Assembly: GCA_902806565.1 (NCBI GenBank)
Contig: CADCXA010000006.1
Coordinates: forward strand, 2,625,523-2,689,522
Length of the DNA: 64,000 bases
Direction: 5' to 3'
DNA from: Hypoxylon rubiginosum
Taxonomy: Eukaryota; Ascomycota; Sordariomycetes; Xylariales; Hypoxylaceae
In this document: one piece after another, positions 20,962 to 31,500 of the stretch
How positions within the stretch are numbered: the stretch's first letter is position 1
Layout of the letters: each line of letters starts with the position of its first letter
The notes under the pieces: model-generated
The model's input: the letters and a program-made list of their open reading frames with translations, nothing else
Told to the model about the DNA's origin: nothing
Databases searched by the model: none
Translations under genes and position numbers: made by a program

Positions 20962-21880
20962 GGAAGAGACGGCAAAAATACTGGCACTAGATTCCGACTT
21001 GGCGTATTCATCATCGACTACCTACTTTGGTACCTAGGTAGGTAGGTAGGTAGGTAGGTAGTAAGTATAGTACATTAGGGATCACCAGTATAAGAGGTCA
21101 AGGAAGACGTTGCCGAACATTGAGACAGAATCAAACAGGCTGACAGGTAGGACGATAATGTACCTACCTACCTAGTAACCAGGCAGCCAGGTGACTAGAG
21201 GTAGCTGGAAATTCTAGAATTAATAAGCCTCCAACTACATATACCAGTGGTGATAGTACCTCACCTAGGAGGGTATATGTACATGTACCAGGTAGGTATG
21301 TACATTGTAGTCGATATCTGATAGGTTCCTGTATCTCTTGAAAGGAGTAGTGTGGGTCTTGCGAAGCCCCTGGCCCTCCAGTGGCAGCCCTGACAGCCCT
21401 GATAGAGGGGATAGCCCTGATAAAGGGGATAGCCCTGATAGCCCTGGTGAATGAATGGGTGATGTCATGAGTTTTGGAACAAGCATAGCTCCGACCACTG
21501 AGAAGCTTCGGATTACCACTCTTGCAGTCTTTCCGTACAAGGACCTTAATTAATGCATTACGACACGACACCGACATTGGAACGCCAACATGAATACGGT
21601 ATGGACATGGAATCATTCGAGAGTGTTCAATCCTTTCCCTTGATTCCTTAAACCACTTGACCCCTTGACCCCTCACTCCCCAAGTCTTATCGCGTGCTTA
21701 CATAGTAGTTGATTGCGTGTGTATGCCGTCTCCCTATCTCCCCGTCTGCCTCCCTGTCTCCTCACCGTTTTCATTCCTGTCTGACAGATAATTGGTAATA
21801 CGGTATTCCTGTCCCTTGTCTTTTCTCTTTTTGTTTCGAGTCTTCCCATCCGCATCCCCTCCTTTTCAATAATTCGTTTC
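20962..21880. other. Intergenic region, 0.9 kb
   Basis: Promoter side of the Rieske-FAD gene. It carries a GGTA microsatellite (21037-21060), further ACCTACCTA motifs at 21160-21175, a short imperfect repeat of GCCCTGATA units (21390-21445) and a CT-rich stretch just before the start codon (21715-21880), typical of fungal promoters. Confidence 0.65.
21037..21060. repeat. GGTA tetranucleotide microsatellite
   Basis: Six uninterrupted GGTA units, part of the TAGGTA/ACCTA motif family scattered through the non-coding DNA of this window. Confidence 0.9.
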
Positions 21881-23747
21881 ATGAATTCTGCAAGAGCCCT
21901 ATTCTTGAAACTTACGATAGCCCGTGCTATTCCAAAGCCCAGGCCTCAGCCCAGTCTTAAGTTACAATCGAGTAGTTCTAGGTCAATATCCGTGTCCGCA
22001 ATTAGAGCCATGCCTCAGTTCAAACTGAAAGATGTGTCTTCGCTGTCACTGCAGCTGGGCGAGAAACAGGAGGTCGAAGTCGAAGGTGTCGACGGTGGCA
22101 AGGTCCTTCTCCTAAATGCTGGCGGCAAGATCCAAGCCACGGGACCCAAGTGCACTCATTATGGAGCACCTCTTGTGAATGGCGTCTTGACTAAGGCTGG
22201 ACGATTGACCTGTCCATGGCATGGAGGTTAGTCCCCCCCTCCCTTTCGGAACCCTTTCTCTTCCTTCGCCCTCTTTTATGTCGGTGCTGGTCCTAGGCGA
22301 CTAACGTTGCCATCTCTGGCCCCTTGTAGCCTGTTTTAACGGTCAAACCGGTGATATCGAGAATGCCCCTGCTTTGGACGCCTTGCCGGTCTTCAAAGTT
22401 GTCGAGAAGGATGGCGCTGTCTATATTGAAGGTGACAAGGCCACAATCAAAGCGGGAAGACGGAAGCCGAACTTCAAATGTGGCGTCAGCGGCGGAGCTC
22501 TAGCTGGCAAAGTCGTCGTAGTTGGCGGAGGTAGCGGAGCGATTGGCGCCGTGGAGGGTCTGAGAGAAAAGGGATTCTCCGGGCCTATTACCTTGATCAC
22601 TAACGAAGGGTATCTACCCATCGATCGCACCAAGCTGTCAAAGGCCTTAATCACCGACCCCGCCAAGATCCAGTGGAGGGACGAGGAGTGGTTCAAATCC
22701 GGATCGGTCGATATAGTGCACGACGAAGTTGTCGACGTCGACCTTGTCAACAAAGCAGTGATTACTAAGGGCAAGGAAAGATTCATATACTCCAAACTAG
22801 TCCTAGCTACCGGTGGTTCGCCGCGGAATCTACCCGTGCAAGGGTTCAAGGTGCTCGAGAACATCTTCCTCCTAAGAACAGTCCATGACACGAAGAAGAT
22901 TGTCGACGCCATTGGCGAGAAGGGCAAGAAGATTGTCATCGTGGGCAGCAGTTTCATCGGCATGGAAGTAGCAAATGCGACAGCTGCTGACAACGATGTT
23001 ACTGTAGTTGGTCAGGAGAGTGTCCCACTGGAGAGGGTGATGGGTAAGGAAGTGGGCGCCGGACTGCAAAAGGGACTGGAAGGCAAGGGGGTCAAGTTCC
23101 ACATGTCAGCGGGCGTGGACAAAGCCGAGCCGTCTGGTTCCAACCCGTCCAAGGTTGGCTCGGTGCACCTGAAGGATGGTACCAAACTCGAAGCTGACCT
23201 GGTCATTTTGGGAGTCGGTGTGGCACCTTCGACGGGATATCTCAAGGAGAACAAGGTGATCCGACTGGAGGAGGACGGGTCGTTAAAGACGGACGAGAAC
23301 TTCCTAGTAGCGGGGCTGAAGGACGTGTACGCAATTGGTGACATCGCGTTGTATCCTTACCACGGCCCCGGCGGTCAGGGCAATTACACTCGGATCGAGC
23401 ATTGGAATGTGGCGCAAAACCAGGGGAGAGCAGTGGCGCATCACATCGTCAACCCGTCGTTGAAGGCGGATTTCTTCACCCCGATATTCTGGTCGGCGCT
23501 TACGGGACAGCTGCGATACTGCGGCAACTCGATGAACGGGTGGGACGAGCTTGTATTGCAAGGCAACGCGGGCGAAGGCAAATTTGTAGCATATTACTGC
23601 AAGGGCGAGACAGTGGTAGCAATGGCGTCGATGGGGGTGGACCCGGCTATGGCCAAGTCGGCGGAGCTCATGAAGCTAGGCGCCATGCCATCCAAGACTG
23701 ACCTCAAGGGCGGTTTAGACATCTTGAATGTCCCGCTGCCAGCATAG
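21881..23747 (+). CDS. Rieske-FAD/NAD oxidoreductase, AIFM3/AIF-like
   Basis: Two exons, 21881-22226 and 22330-23747 (intron of 103 nt), giving 587 aa. The N-terminal 43 residues are basic and Ser-rich without acidic residues, as in a mitochondrial presequence. A second in-frame Met at 44 (22010) starts exactly before the Rieske domain and could give a cytosolic form. The Rieske [2Fe-2S] ligands are Cys91, His93, Cys111 and His114; the intron falls right after the second ligand pair. The flavoprotein part has an FAD-binding VVVVGGGSGAIGAVEGL, an ATGG motif, an NAD-binding VIVGSSFIGMEVA, and the second FAD motif VYAIGDIA. The C-terminal domain (ALTGQLRYCGNS...) resembles that of AIF-like reductases. 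It should pass electrons from NAD(P)H through FAD to the iron-sulfur centre; the final acceptor is unknown. Confidence 0.95.
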
Positions 23748-24969
23748 GTGTGGCGGTAGTGGTACTTTTTGTGTAGCGTACAGGCAAAAAAAAAAGGGGT
23801 AAAGGGTTTGTCTAGATTGTGTTATTCAGGCACAAGACACAAGGAGGTTTTAGTCGGGGAATCATCTGTAATAAAGAAGCCAGCGAGCGCAAATTGGAAC
23901 CATACATAGATATCTAGTCATGGTTGTGTTTCCTTTTTTTCTTCTTCCAATTATGAATATGAATATGCAATTATTTGATCGTGGCTGCATGGCAGGAGGT
24001 GCACTACAGCTCTAATGCCAAACATGAAGGGTACATGTACCTAAGCTGCGAAGGTACGTTACCAAGTACATATGTATCTTGAGGTTGTGGTGCGTCATCA
24101 CACATGTCTATTCAATTCAATACCCTGGTCGAATATCGAGTGTCGCGACAGCTCCCGCCTACCTGCCTACCTGTCTACCTGGTTTGTACATAGGTACCTA
24201 TCCTTTTCCCCATCTATGACTTATTATATACCTCTATAGGTAAACGACTCTTAGGTTGTCCTTTGGATGTATAATGCGTTTTTAAGAGAGCATGTATGAT
24301 GGATGTTCAATACATAACATGGGAATTCTGATTAGATACCAAAGTTAAAGAAGCACCTACCTAATAAGAGAAGAGTAAATCCCCTCGCCCCCTCCCCCCA
24401 CTTGATGAATTGATCCAAACAGCCAAGTTAAATCATCTCCACTCTACTCTCACCTGTCCCACCTGTCCCACCTGTCCCACCTGTCAGGAACCAGACGCGA
24501 TATCCAAATACCTACTTCGTACCTGCCTACCTAAACTTCCTTACTTCATCTTTAATTACTACCTCATGTTGTACATACAGTATTACTGGATTCAACTCTC
24601 TTTTTCTTCCTTTTTATCCTCCTCACTTTTTGTTTCTTACCTTTTTTGCTTATGCTTATCTTAACTTACCTACCCCTATTCCCTAGTCTCTGGTTTCATA
24701 TGTATGTGATCAGTACATATATACATTTATTAGAGACATAGATCAAATCATCTCGAACCTTTTTCTTTTCTTTTCCGGACACCCCGAACGGCGCGATTGC
24801 CTACTCGCTCCACTCACTCTCACTTCCCTACCTACCCATTCGCTTGATTAGGATACGCGAACCAAAGAAGCCTATCTTCACCCTTTAACCCTCTCGACTC
24901 CATAATTCAGCATGCTGATCGCCCAGCTGAGCGCGCGCAAAGGAGACGGAGCGACTCTGCGTTATCTCC
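23748..24969. other. Intergenic region, 1.2 kb
   Basis: 3' flank of the Rieske-FAD gene and promoter of the coiled-coil gene. It contains an A-rich run at 23785-23800, ACCTGCCTACCT motifs (24160-24200), a CACCTGTCC tandem repeat (24451-24485) and a long CT-rich tract (24590-24870) upstream of the next start, typical of strong fungal promoters. Confidence 0.65.
24451..24485. repeat. Tandem repeat CACCTGTCC, about four copies
   Basis: A 9-bp unit repeated 3.9 times without error, about 0.5 kb upstream of the coiled-coil gene. Confidence 0.9.
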
Positions 24970-27436
24970 ATGGCTGATCTCCATCATCCCATGGCTGCTG
25001 TTGCTGCCCGCGACCGCGACCGCGACGACGGCAGCGCCATCATGACGCCACACGAACCAGGGTCTATGAAGTGCTGCTGTGGTTCGGTGGAGGAGTGTCT
25101 GTTCCTGAGACACAACTACTCTGTACTCGCTAGCGTCGAGAAAGACGTCCACACGGCCGCACGGATGGGTCAGGTGCGTTCTCCCTCTCAGTGACAGCGA
25201 GCCGCGTCAGGGCAAACCCGAGCGCAAGCTAGTCATACCCCTTAGCTCTCCTAAGCACACATTCCTGACTAGTTTTGTTTGCTTCCCCACTTCATAATGA
25301 GCCTTGAGTCTGTCTGCGAAGATTTATGTTAGGAATGTGTGCTGAGACGTCGGTGTCGTCGTCGTCGTGTTATCCTAGTTTATCTATTTGCTATTTGCAT
25401 TCCTGAATACCCGTGCAACACCCTCCTGTGCAGCTATGGGAGCCTCCAAGTCTCTAACCTTTGCGCTACAGGCTCTCCTAGCCCGTCATGAAGCTTATAT
25501 GGCCGACGCAGAGCGAGACCGCTCCGAGCTCACCACCCGGATCGAGCAGCTCGAAGTCGACAACAAGGAGCTCGAAGCGAGGAACGCGAAAACGATCGAG
25601 GAGAATAGGAACCTGCTCGATCAACTCGAGGCCCTAAATACCGCCGTCGTCGATTCCGACGGATGCATTAAATCGCTCGAGGCGACCTTACTTTCTTCTC
25701 AGCAAAGTGTTCGTCGACTAGAGGGGGAGACGGCGCGCGCTGCCGCGCTGGAGCGTCAACTTCTGGCTCTAGAGCAGGAGCAAGTCGAACTTCAGAGCCA
25801 CTTGTCCCTATCTCGCGAAGAAGCCCGATCTGCCGTGTCGAGATGGAAGCGTGCCGAACGTGGTATAAATGATCTCCAGGAGCAGCTTGAGCGAATGGAG
25901 AGGGAGGCGAAAGAAGAAAGGGAATACCATGTCGAGATGATAGGACGCCTAGAGAGGCAGCGTGAAATGGAGAAGGAGTTGAACACCGCCGCCGGCCGAT
26001 TAAAGGGGGCCGCCGCCGCCAAGTCGCTTGATCGCGGCAACGGCGGAGGGAGCAGTGCGGTGTCTCACTTCGTCCGCGATCTACTCCAAGATAATGCTAA
26101 CCTGCAGTATGGCATCGCTGAGCTACGAGAGATGCTCATAAATTCCAACGACGAAATCCAAGCGCTGCGAGACCAATTGTTATATCACCAACCGTTAGGA
26201 GACGGCGAGATCAAAGCGGCGTCGACATTGGAGGCGGAGCTTGAGTCCGAAAAGGAGTCGCCTCCAGCAAAGTCCAAGAGTTCCCAGGAGCTTCATATAC
26301 ACCACCATTACCACCTACCAAAAACGAAACAGGAAGCCAAGAAACAGCGGAAGAAGCGTCAGTCTCTCACGCCTGGAGTTTTTGCTTCGCCTGGTGGTTC
26401 ATTGCCGAGCACCCCTCCCAGCGGCTCAAGACGACCGCAACTAGGATCACATCTTCAGACGCACAGGGACTCGTTGCTTTCTAATTGCTGGTCTACGTAC
26501 TCGGAGCAGCCGTCTGATTTTGCCCCGTCATCCGTCCCGAGCTCGCCTTTATCAAATAACCGGAGCTCACTATTTGATCCTACACTGGACTCGTTCCCGT
26601 GCTCGCCCACAACCAGTATCGATCCGTTATCGCCCACATGGCACGCGTCCCACCAGAAGCAACTTTCCAACTTTTCTTCTCGAAGTTTTCAATTGTCGAC
26701 GAATTTGACCTTTGTGCAGCCCTCCGCCACGCAGCCTCACCCTATTATTGAGGAATCTGATGACGGGGACAACCCCCCACATTTGGCTTTGGCGACGGAC
26801 GAGTCTACTATATATAATGGGGTATCGTCCGGAGACCGGGATCTGGTCAATGATGAGAGCTCACTTGTCGACGACGCGGACGACCGCCGGATACCCCTGA
26901 TTCGGCTACGCAGGGCTTTATCACATGAGTCTATCATGTCGTTGTCCGGCGGTCTTGATATCCACACTTTGAAGTCTCGACCTAGTCAGCTCACGATCCG
27001 CCACCTAGGCTCTGCCAGCTCTGTCACAGGTAGTAGCACCGTTACGGCACGGCCTATGCTGTCACGCGACAGCGTAAAACGAAGCAGTGCGATGCTGCGT
27101 GAGAGCTACGCCACCTCTCCTGTAGGAAGTTTACAATCTGTTTCGGATACATCCTCGCGGAGCCTTGGGCCGTCGAAGCTTGGTAAATGGGTCGGTTGGC
27201 GGCCGTGGGGTGGAGGTAGCGGAGGCGGAGGCAGCAGTTCTAGCGCGAGCAGCACTGCAAAACCCATCAAGGAGAGGAGCGAGAGGACACTCGGCCGCTC
27301 TCCGGGCATCAATCAACCTGGTGCGGTACCGGGATTCTCAGAGTATATTGCTGCGGCGCAGCGCAGAGCACCAACTCCTAGAATCCAGCCGGATATCGTT
27401 GACCGCGAAGCATTAAGGGAGGGCCTTGGAGAATGA
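24970..27436 (+). CDS. Coiled-coil protein of unknown function
   Basis: Two exons, 24970-25173 and 25472-27436, joined MGQ/ALLARHEAYMAD across a 298-nt intron, giving 722 aa. The first exon carries a Cys-rich patch (MKCCCGSVEECLFLRHN) and the phrase SVLASVEKDVHTAARMGQ, which I take as the conserved start of this protein in ascomycetes. Residues about 70-330 form a long heptad-type coiled coil rich in Glu, Arg, Lys and Leu. The rest is Ser/Pro-rich and probably disordered, with an HHHYH patch, a basic KQEAKKQRKKR run, many SP/TP sites and a Gly/Ser-rich segment near residue 610. There is no enzyme domain, signal peptide or membrane segment. It could be a scaffold at the spindle pole, septum or cytoskeleton, but this is inference. 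The first exon is supported by frame and phase; its splice is likely, not proven. Confidence 0.85.
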
Positions 27437-28501
27437 CGAGGCGGGCATGTGAAACCGGCTCGCTCGAGTATCGTCAAGATTTTTTTCGCCTACATAATAT
27501 TAATTTTTGGCATATTGCATTGTTTTCGGAGGTTAAGAGTCGAGTTTAGATTGCATTTGTGTGTACATGGAGTTGAGGTGGTCGGTATACACGTTAAGAG
27601 TCAACAGATGGGAGGTTTGGAATATTACTACCTAATTAGACGATGGGAAAGAGGATAATACGGATATGATACCCACAAACTGATAGTCATTTTACTCACT
27701 AGCTCTTGTTTTCTGTTTTGTTGCTTTATTTATTTTTGTTTGTCTTAATCGCAAGATGAGGAGATATTTCTGGGAGTTGAGAAGCAGCGACGCAGAGGAA
27801 TCCGGCATGCTTAACATGCATGAGAGAATATAGGAGTAAGATGTGTCTTCTCCTGCCTAATGTTATACCATACATATGTAGCTGCAAATATCTTTTCTTC
27901 CACGTTATCTCCCTATCTTAACGCCATCCGTTATGGACGGCTTCGAGTCTGCAATAAGATGGGTGGTCAGTTTTAATAATGCTAGTCAAAGCTATAAAAA
28001 GGTCGTCACTCGTACTGCCTGTCCTAGCTGTCTAAAAAGAAAAAGCGTGCGAATTCTTGAGTACGCCCAGTTTTCCCTGAGGCCTTGAAGGATAAAAATG
28101 AGGCAGAACGAAGCACGATATTGATACGTAACCATATAATGTAGATATATTACCAATAGCAGGTGAGCCGAAGCACGGTCTTCCCATGCCTTTTTGCCAA
28201 GTATTACATAAGTTTATATATATACCCCTAGTAGTAATGCCGCGGTGTGATGAGACAATGCAAGAGAACTCCTTACTGATGCAGGATTTACGTATGAAAT
28301 AGCCGGATCAATCTTTTTCTCCCCCTTAGTCCCTAGTGTTGTGTAGAGGAGCTTGTTGGCTAGTGATTTTTATGGGTATTACGGGTGTAGAATGGAAAGG
28401 GTATTGCATTCAATCGCTATTGATTTGTTAGTTGCCTGGATAGGTAGGATTCCTGTATGTGTACCTAGATAGGTAGCTCTTGAAAATAGGAGGGGAACGT
28501 A
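27437..28501. other. Convergent intergenic region, 1.1 kb
   Basis: 3' flanks of the coiled-coil gene (plus) and the phospholipase D gene (minus). No gene or repeat is supported. A weak TAGGTAGG motif lies at 28440-28475. Confidence 0.6.
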
Positions 28502-31500
28502 CTAGATTTCCTTGGGCGCCAATAGGTCTGCCTGGTACAGCCAATGATTATCCTTCTCCTCAGCCTCAAGCCAATCGTAAGGGAACTGGACCAGAGTTCC
28601 CTGAATCACACCGCACAATTCCTCAGCTTCGTCGCGACTTAGAAGCTCGTAAGGGAAGACGGGACCACGCCGGCTACCCTTAGTAGTGGCTCGTCGTCGC
28701 CGCCGAGTCGAGTTGTGATTGTAAGGGTTAGTGGTACTACCCGATTCCGGCGCGGGCTTCTCAGCCGACGAGAATGTGGCCCTACGGTCTGACCTCTCGC
28801 CCTGCGGGTCCAAGTGCGACGTCTCAACTTGACCATCGTACAACGGGAACGGGATTTCTCCGGCAGGCTGAACAGGTGAGGGCGCCTCGAGGGAATTCTT
28901 GGTACGAGCCTTCTCCGTATCCAGGCCAAGATCAGGCTTTTCCTTGCCCGAAGCATGACTGCCTTCGGAAATAGGCGCCTTCTCATCCAGGGCACCCTCG
29001 CTTCCACTAGAAATCACGACCTTCGGGTTGCCCTCGACGCCTTGACTGGCCTGCATCTTTTCAGAAATGCCTGGAGCTCCTTGCGCTACGGCTGGCGCTG
29101 CGATTCCCACTGCTGCCCCACCGATGTGGCCCATCTGAGGATTCGTCTCGCTTTCCTCGTTTCTTGAACCTGCCATGCTCTCCTTGAATCGGCGTGCGTA
29201 GTCCTCAAACTCGTTGTACTCCTTCCATGTAGATACATCACTATCGGGCATACACCTGAAAACTCGTCGATACAGTTTCGTGTTATTCGATGCAACCCTC
29301 GTCCATATATCATCCCAGAAGGCGGGATTGACAGGGTCGAGCATGCAGTCCTTGTCCACTCTAGCAAGCGTAATATCCGTAAGCAGGGGGTTCAGGGGTT
29401 CATTCGTAGGTCTTCCAGTATCGTCCAAACGCATTGGAGGACCGCCTATGTCAGTATCATCCAGCACCGGCAACGCTGGAAGCTGTATGGGATGCGGCAG
29501 TTGAGCCTTAGCTAACGGGTCCGCGTGAGCTGGGGGAAGCTCGTCGTTTCCTTTGCCAAGATCCCGCTGCGACGATCCTTTGGAGGACGTTTCCGGATGC
29601 AGCCCGCTAGACCTGGCGTCCGCCCTATGACTGGCCGAGTGACCGCCCCTATGAAGAAGGACCTCATGCCCATTAACAACGACAGAGTCACTCCCAAGAT
29701 CCATTCCTTTAGCCTGCGCGGCTTTCCAATGATCCGGGCCATAACCTTCAACGTCCTTGTCGTATTTCTCATTTCTGTGTACCCATGGGTCATGCCCGGA
29801 GGGGTTGCCTTGCGAAGTCGCGGAAATAGATGACGATGGCGATGAAGCGTAGCCGCGATCTTCCGCAGCGGCGTCGTGATTAAAGCTTGCTCCGCGTTGG
29901 TAGGTGCTTGGTCCCCCGCGCGTAGAGCCCTCTGGGATCGGACTTTCGTTGTCGTCGTCATCTCCATAGATTTGGCTCATCTCAGCTTCGAAGTTGGCTT
30001 CAGCACTAAGTTCGGCTTGCCGTTCTTCTTCGGTTATCTCATCCACATCCAGTCCCAGGTGCTCTCTCATTAGCCGCATACGAAGAGTGTGAGCGAATCG
30101 GCCGACTCGGTATGTTTCGCCTGCCATCGTCGACCACATCATATCGCTGTCTCGAACAATGGCTGCAACCTCCGAGTCCCGGTTGCCTAACATGGACCGT
30201 TCGTTGATATTGGCAGACCCTATTAGGACGACGCGGTCGTCTACGATGATAGTCTTGGCGTGTATGTAAAGCTGCTCTGTCACAAGCTGGTTGTGGGTAC
30301 CGATTCGGCCCCACTGCCTCAGACTGAAGAACTGGATATAATCCTCAGGATCTATCCCTACTGCTTTCAGGCGGCCGAAGATGGAGTTTGGACCCCTACA
30401 AATACTCCGGTACTGGAACTGCATGATCAGGCGCACGCTACTCCCTTCCGCCTGGTCTACCGTGTTCTGAAAACCAGGCATGAGCGGAATCAGAATACAA
30501 CATCGCCACTCCTCATCCTTTTCGTGAGCCCTGATGATACGTTCAACGAGGGCATCGCCGATACAATTCACTACCCTTGTGTTCATCGTCTCGGTGCTCG
30601 TAATGAAGAATTGATTCTCCATGTAGACAAAGTGCTCGGACTCTTCGATCAATTTTACGTATGCTGACTGGATGCTGTGTTCCCTGAAGTCTTTTGGATA
30701 ACCTAGAGACCAATCCCCTGCCGAACGCAAGATCTGGACCTCGCACGTTCCGGATAAACCGAGAGCCTCGAGGTCCACCGGATTGGCATCCGGCGGAGGA
30801 AGCAGGAAGGGCGTCGGCCGCGTGGGCTTACGTTCACGTCGCAGATAATTCCATCGCTGCACGAAGTGACGGGTAAGGTCGCGTGCCGGCTGGCCTACGA
30901 CCTGCATAGAGATATCGTGCCAGGGCATTCTGGGGACCTTGCTCCTGTCGTACATCTCCTCGTAGGGCTCGTTGAGCTTGAAGAAGTCCAAGACACGGGG
31001 GTTTGAGTAGTCCTTGCCGGGGAAAAGTTGACAGTGCTCTGCATCTCGGGGTCTATCCCCGTCCGGCTCCATTCCTGTTGGCCGGTCATCCGTAATTGGA
31101 TGTTGTGGGTTGTCCCACCGGCCGAAACAGAGATCGATTCCTCCAAGGAAGGCGACATCGTGGTCCACGATGCAGACCTTCTCGTGATGCGCATAGAAAA
31201 ACTGGTTCTTTTTCAGTTGATTCGGCGATCTTAAAACCAGGATGTTGTCGTGCAGATTGAGAAGTGAGAACTTGGTATACTCCGAGTCTATCGGTATAGC
31301 TTGCTCCACGTTTCTGTAAATAATAATGAAGACCTTGACACCTTCTCTGGCCTTTTTCTGGAGCAGTCGATCTAGGCGCCACTTCTGGCTAATACACGCT
31401 GGTCTCCGCATATACAGCTCGGGGCTGAGCCACCAGTCGTGGATGTAGATGACGTCTTGCGCCATGCTGATAGCGCGGGAAACATTCCACATGTAGTCCC

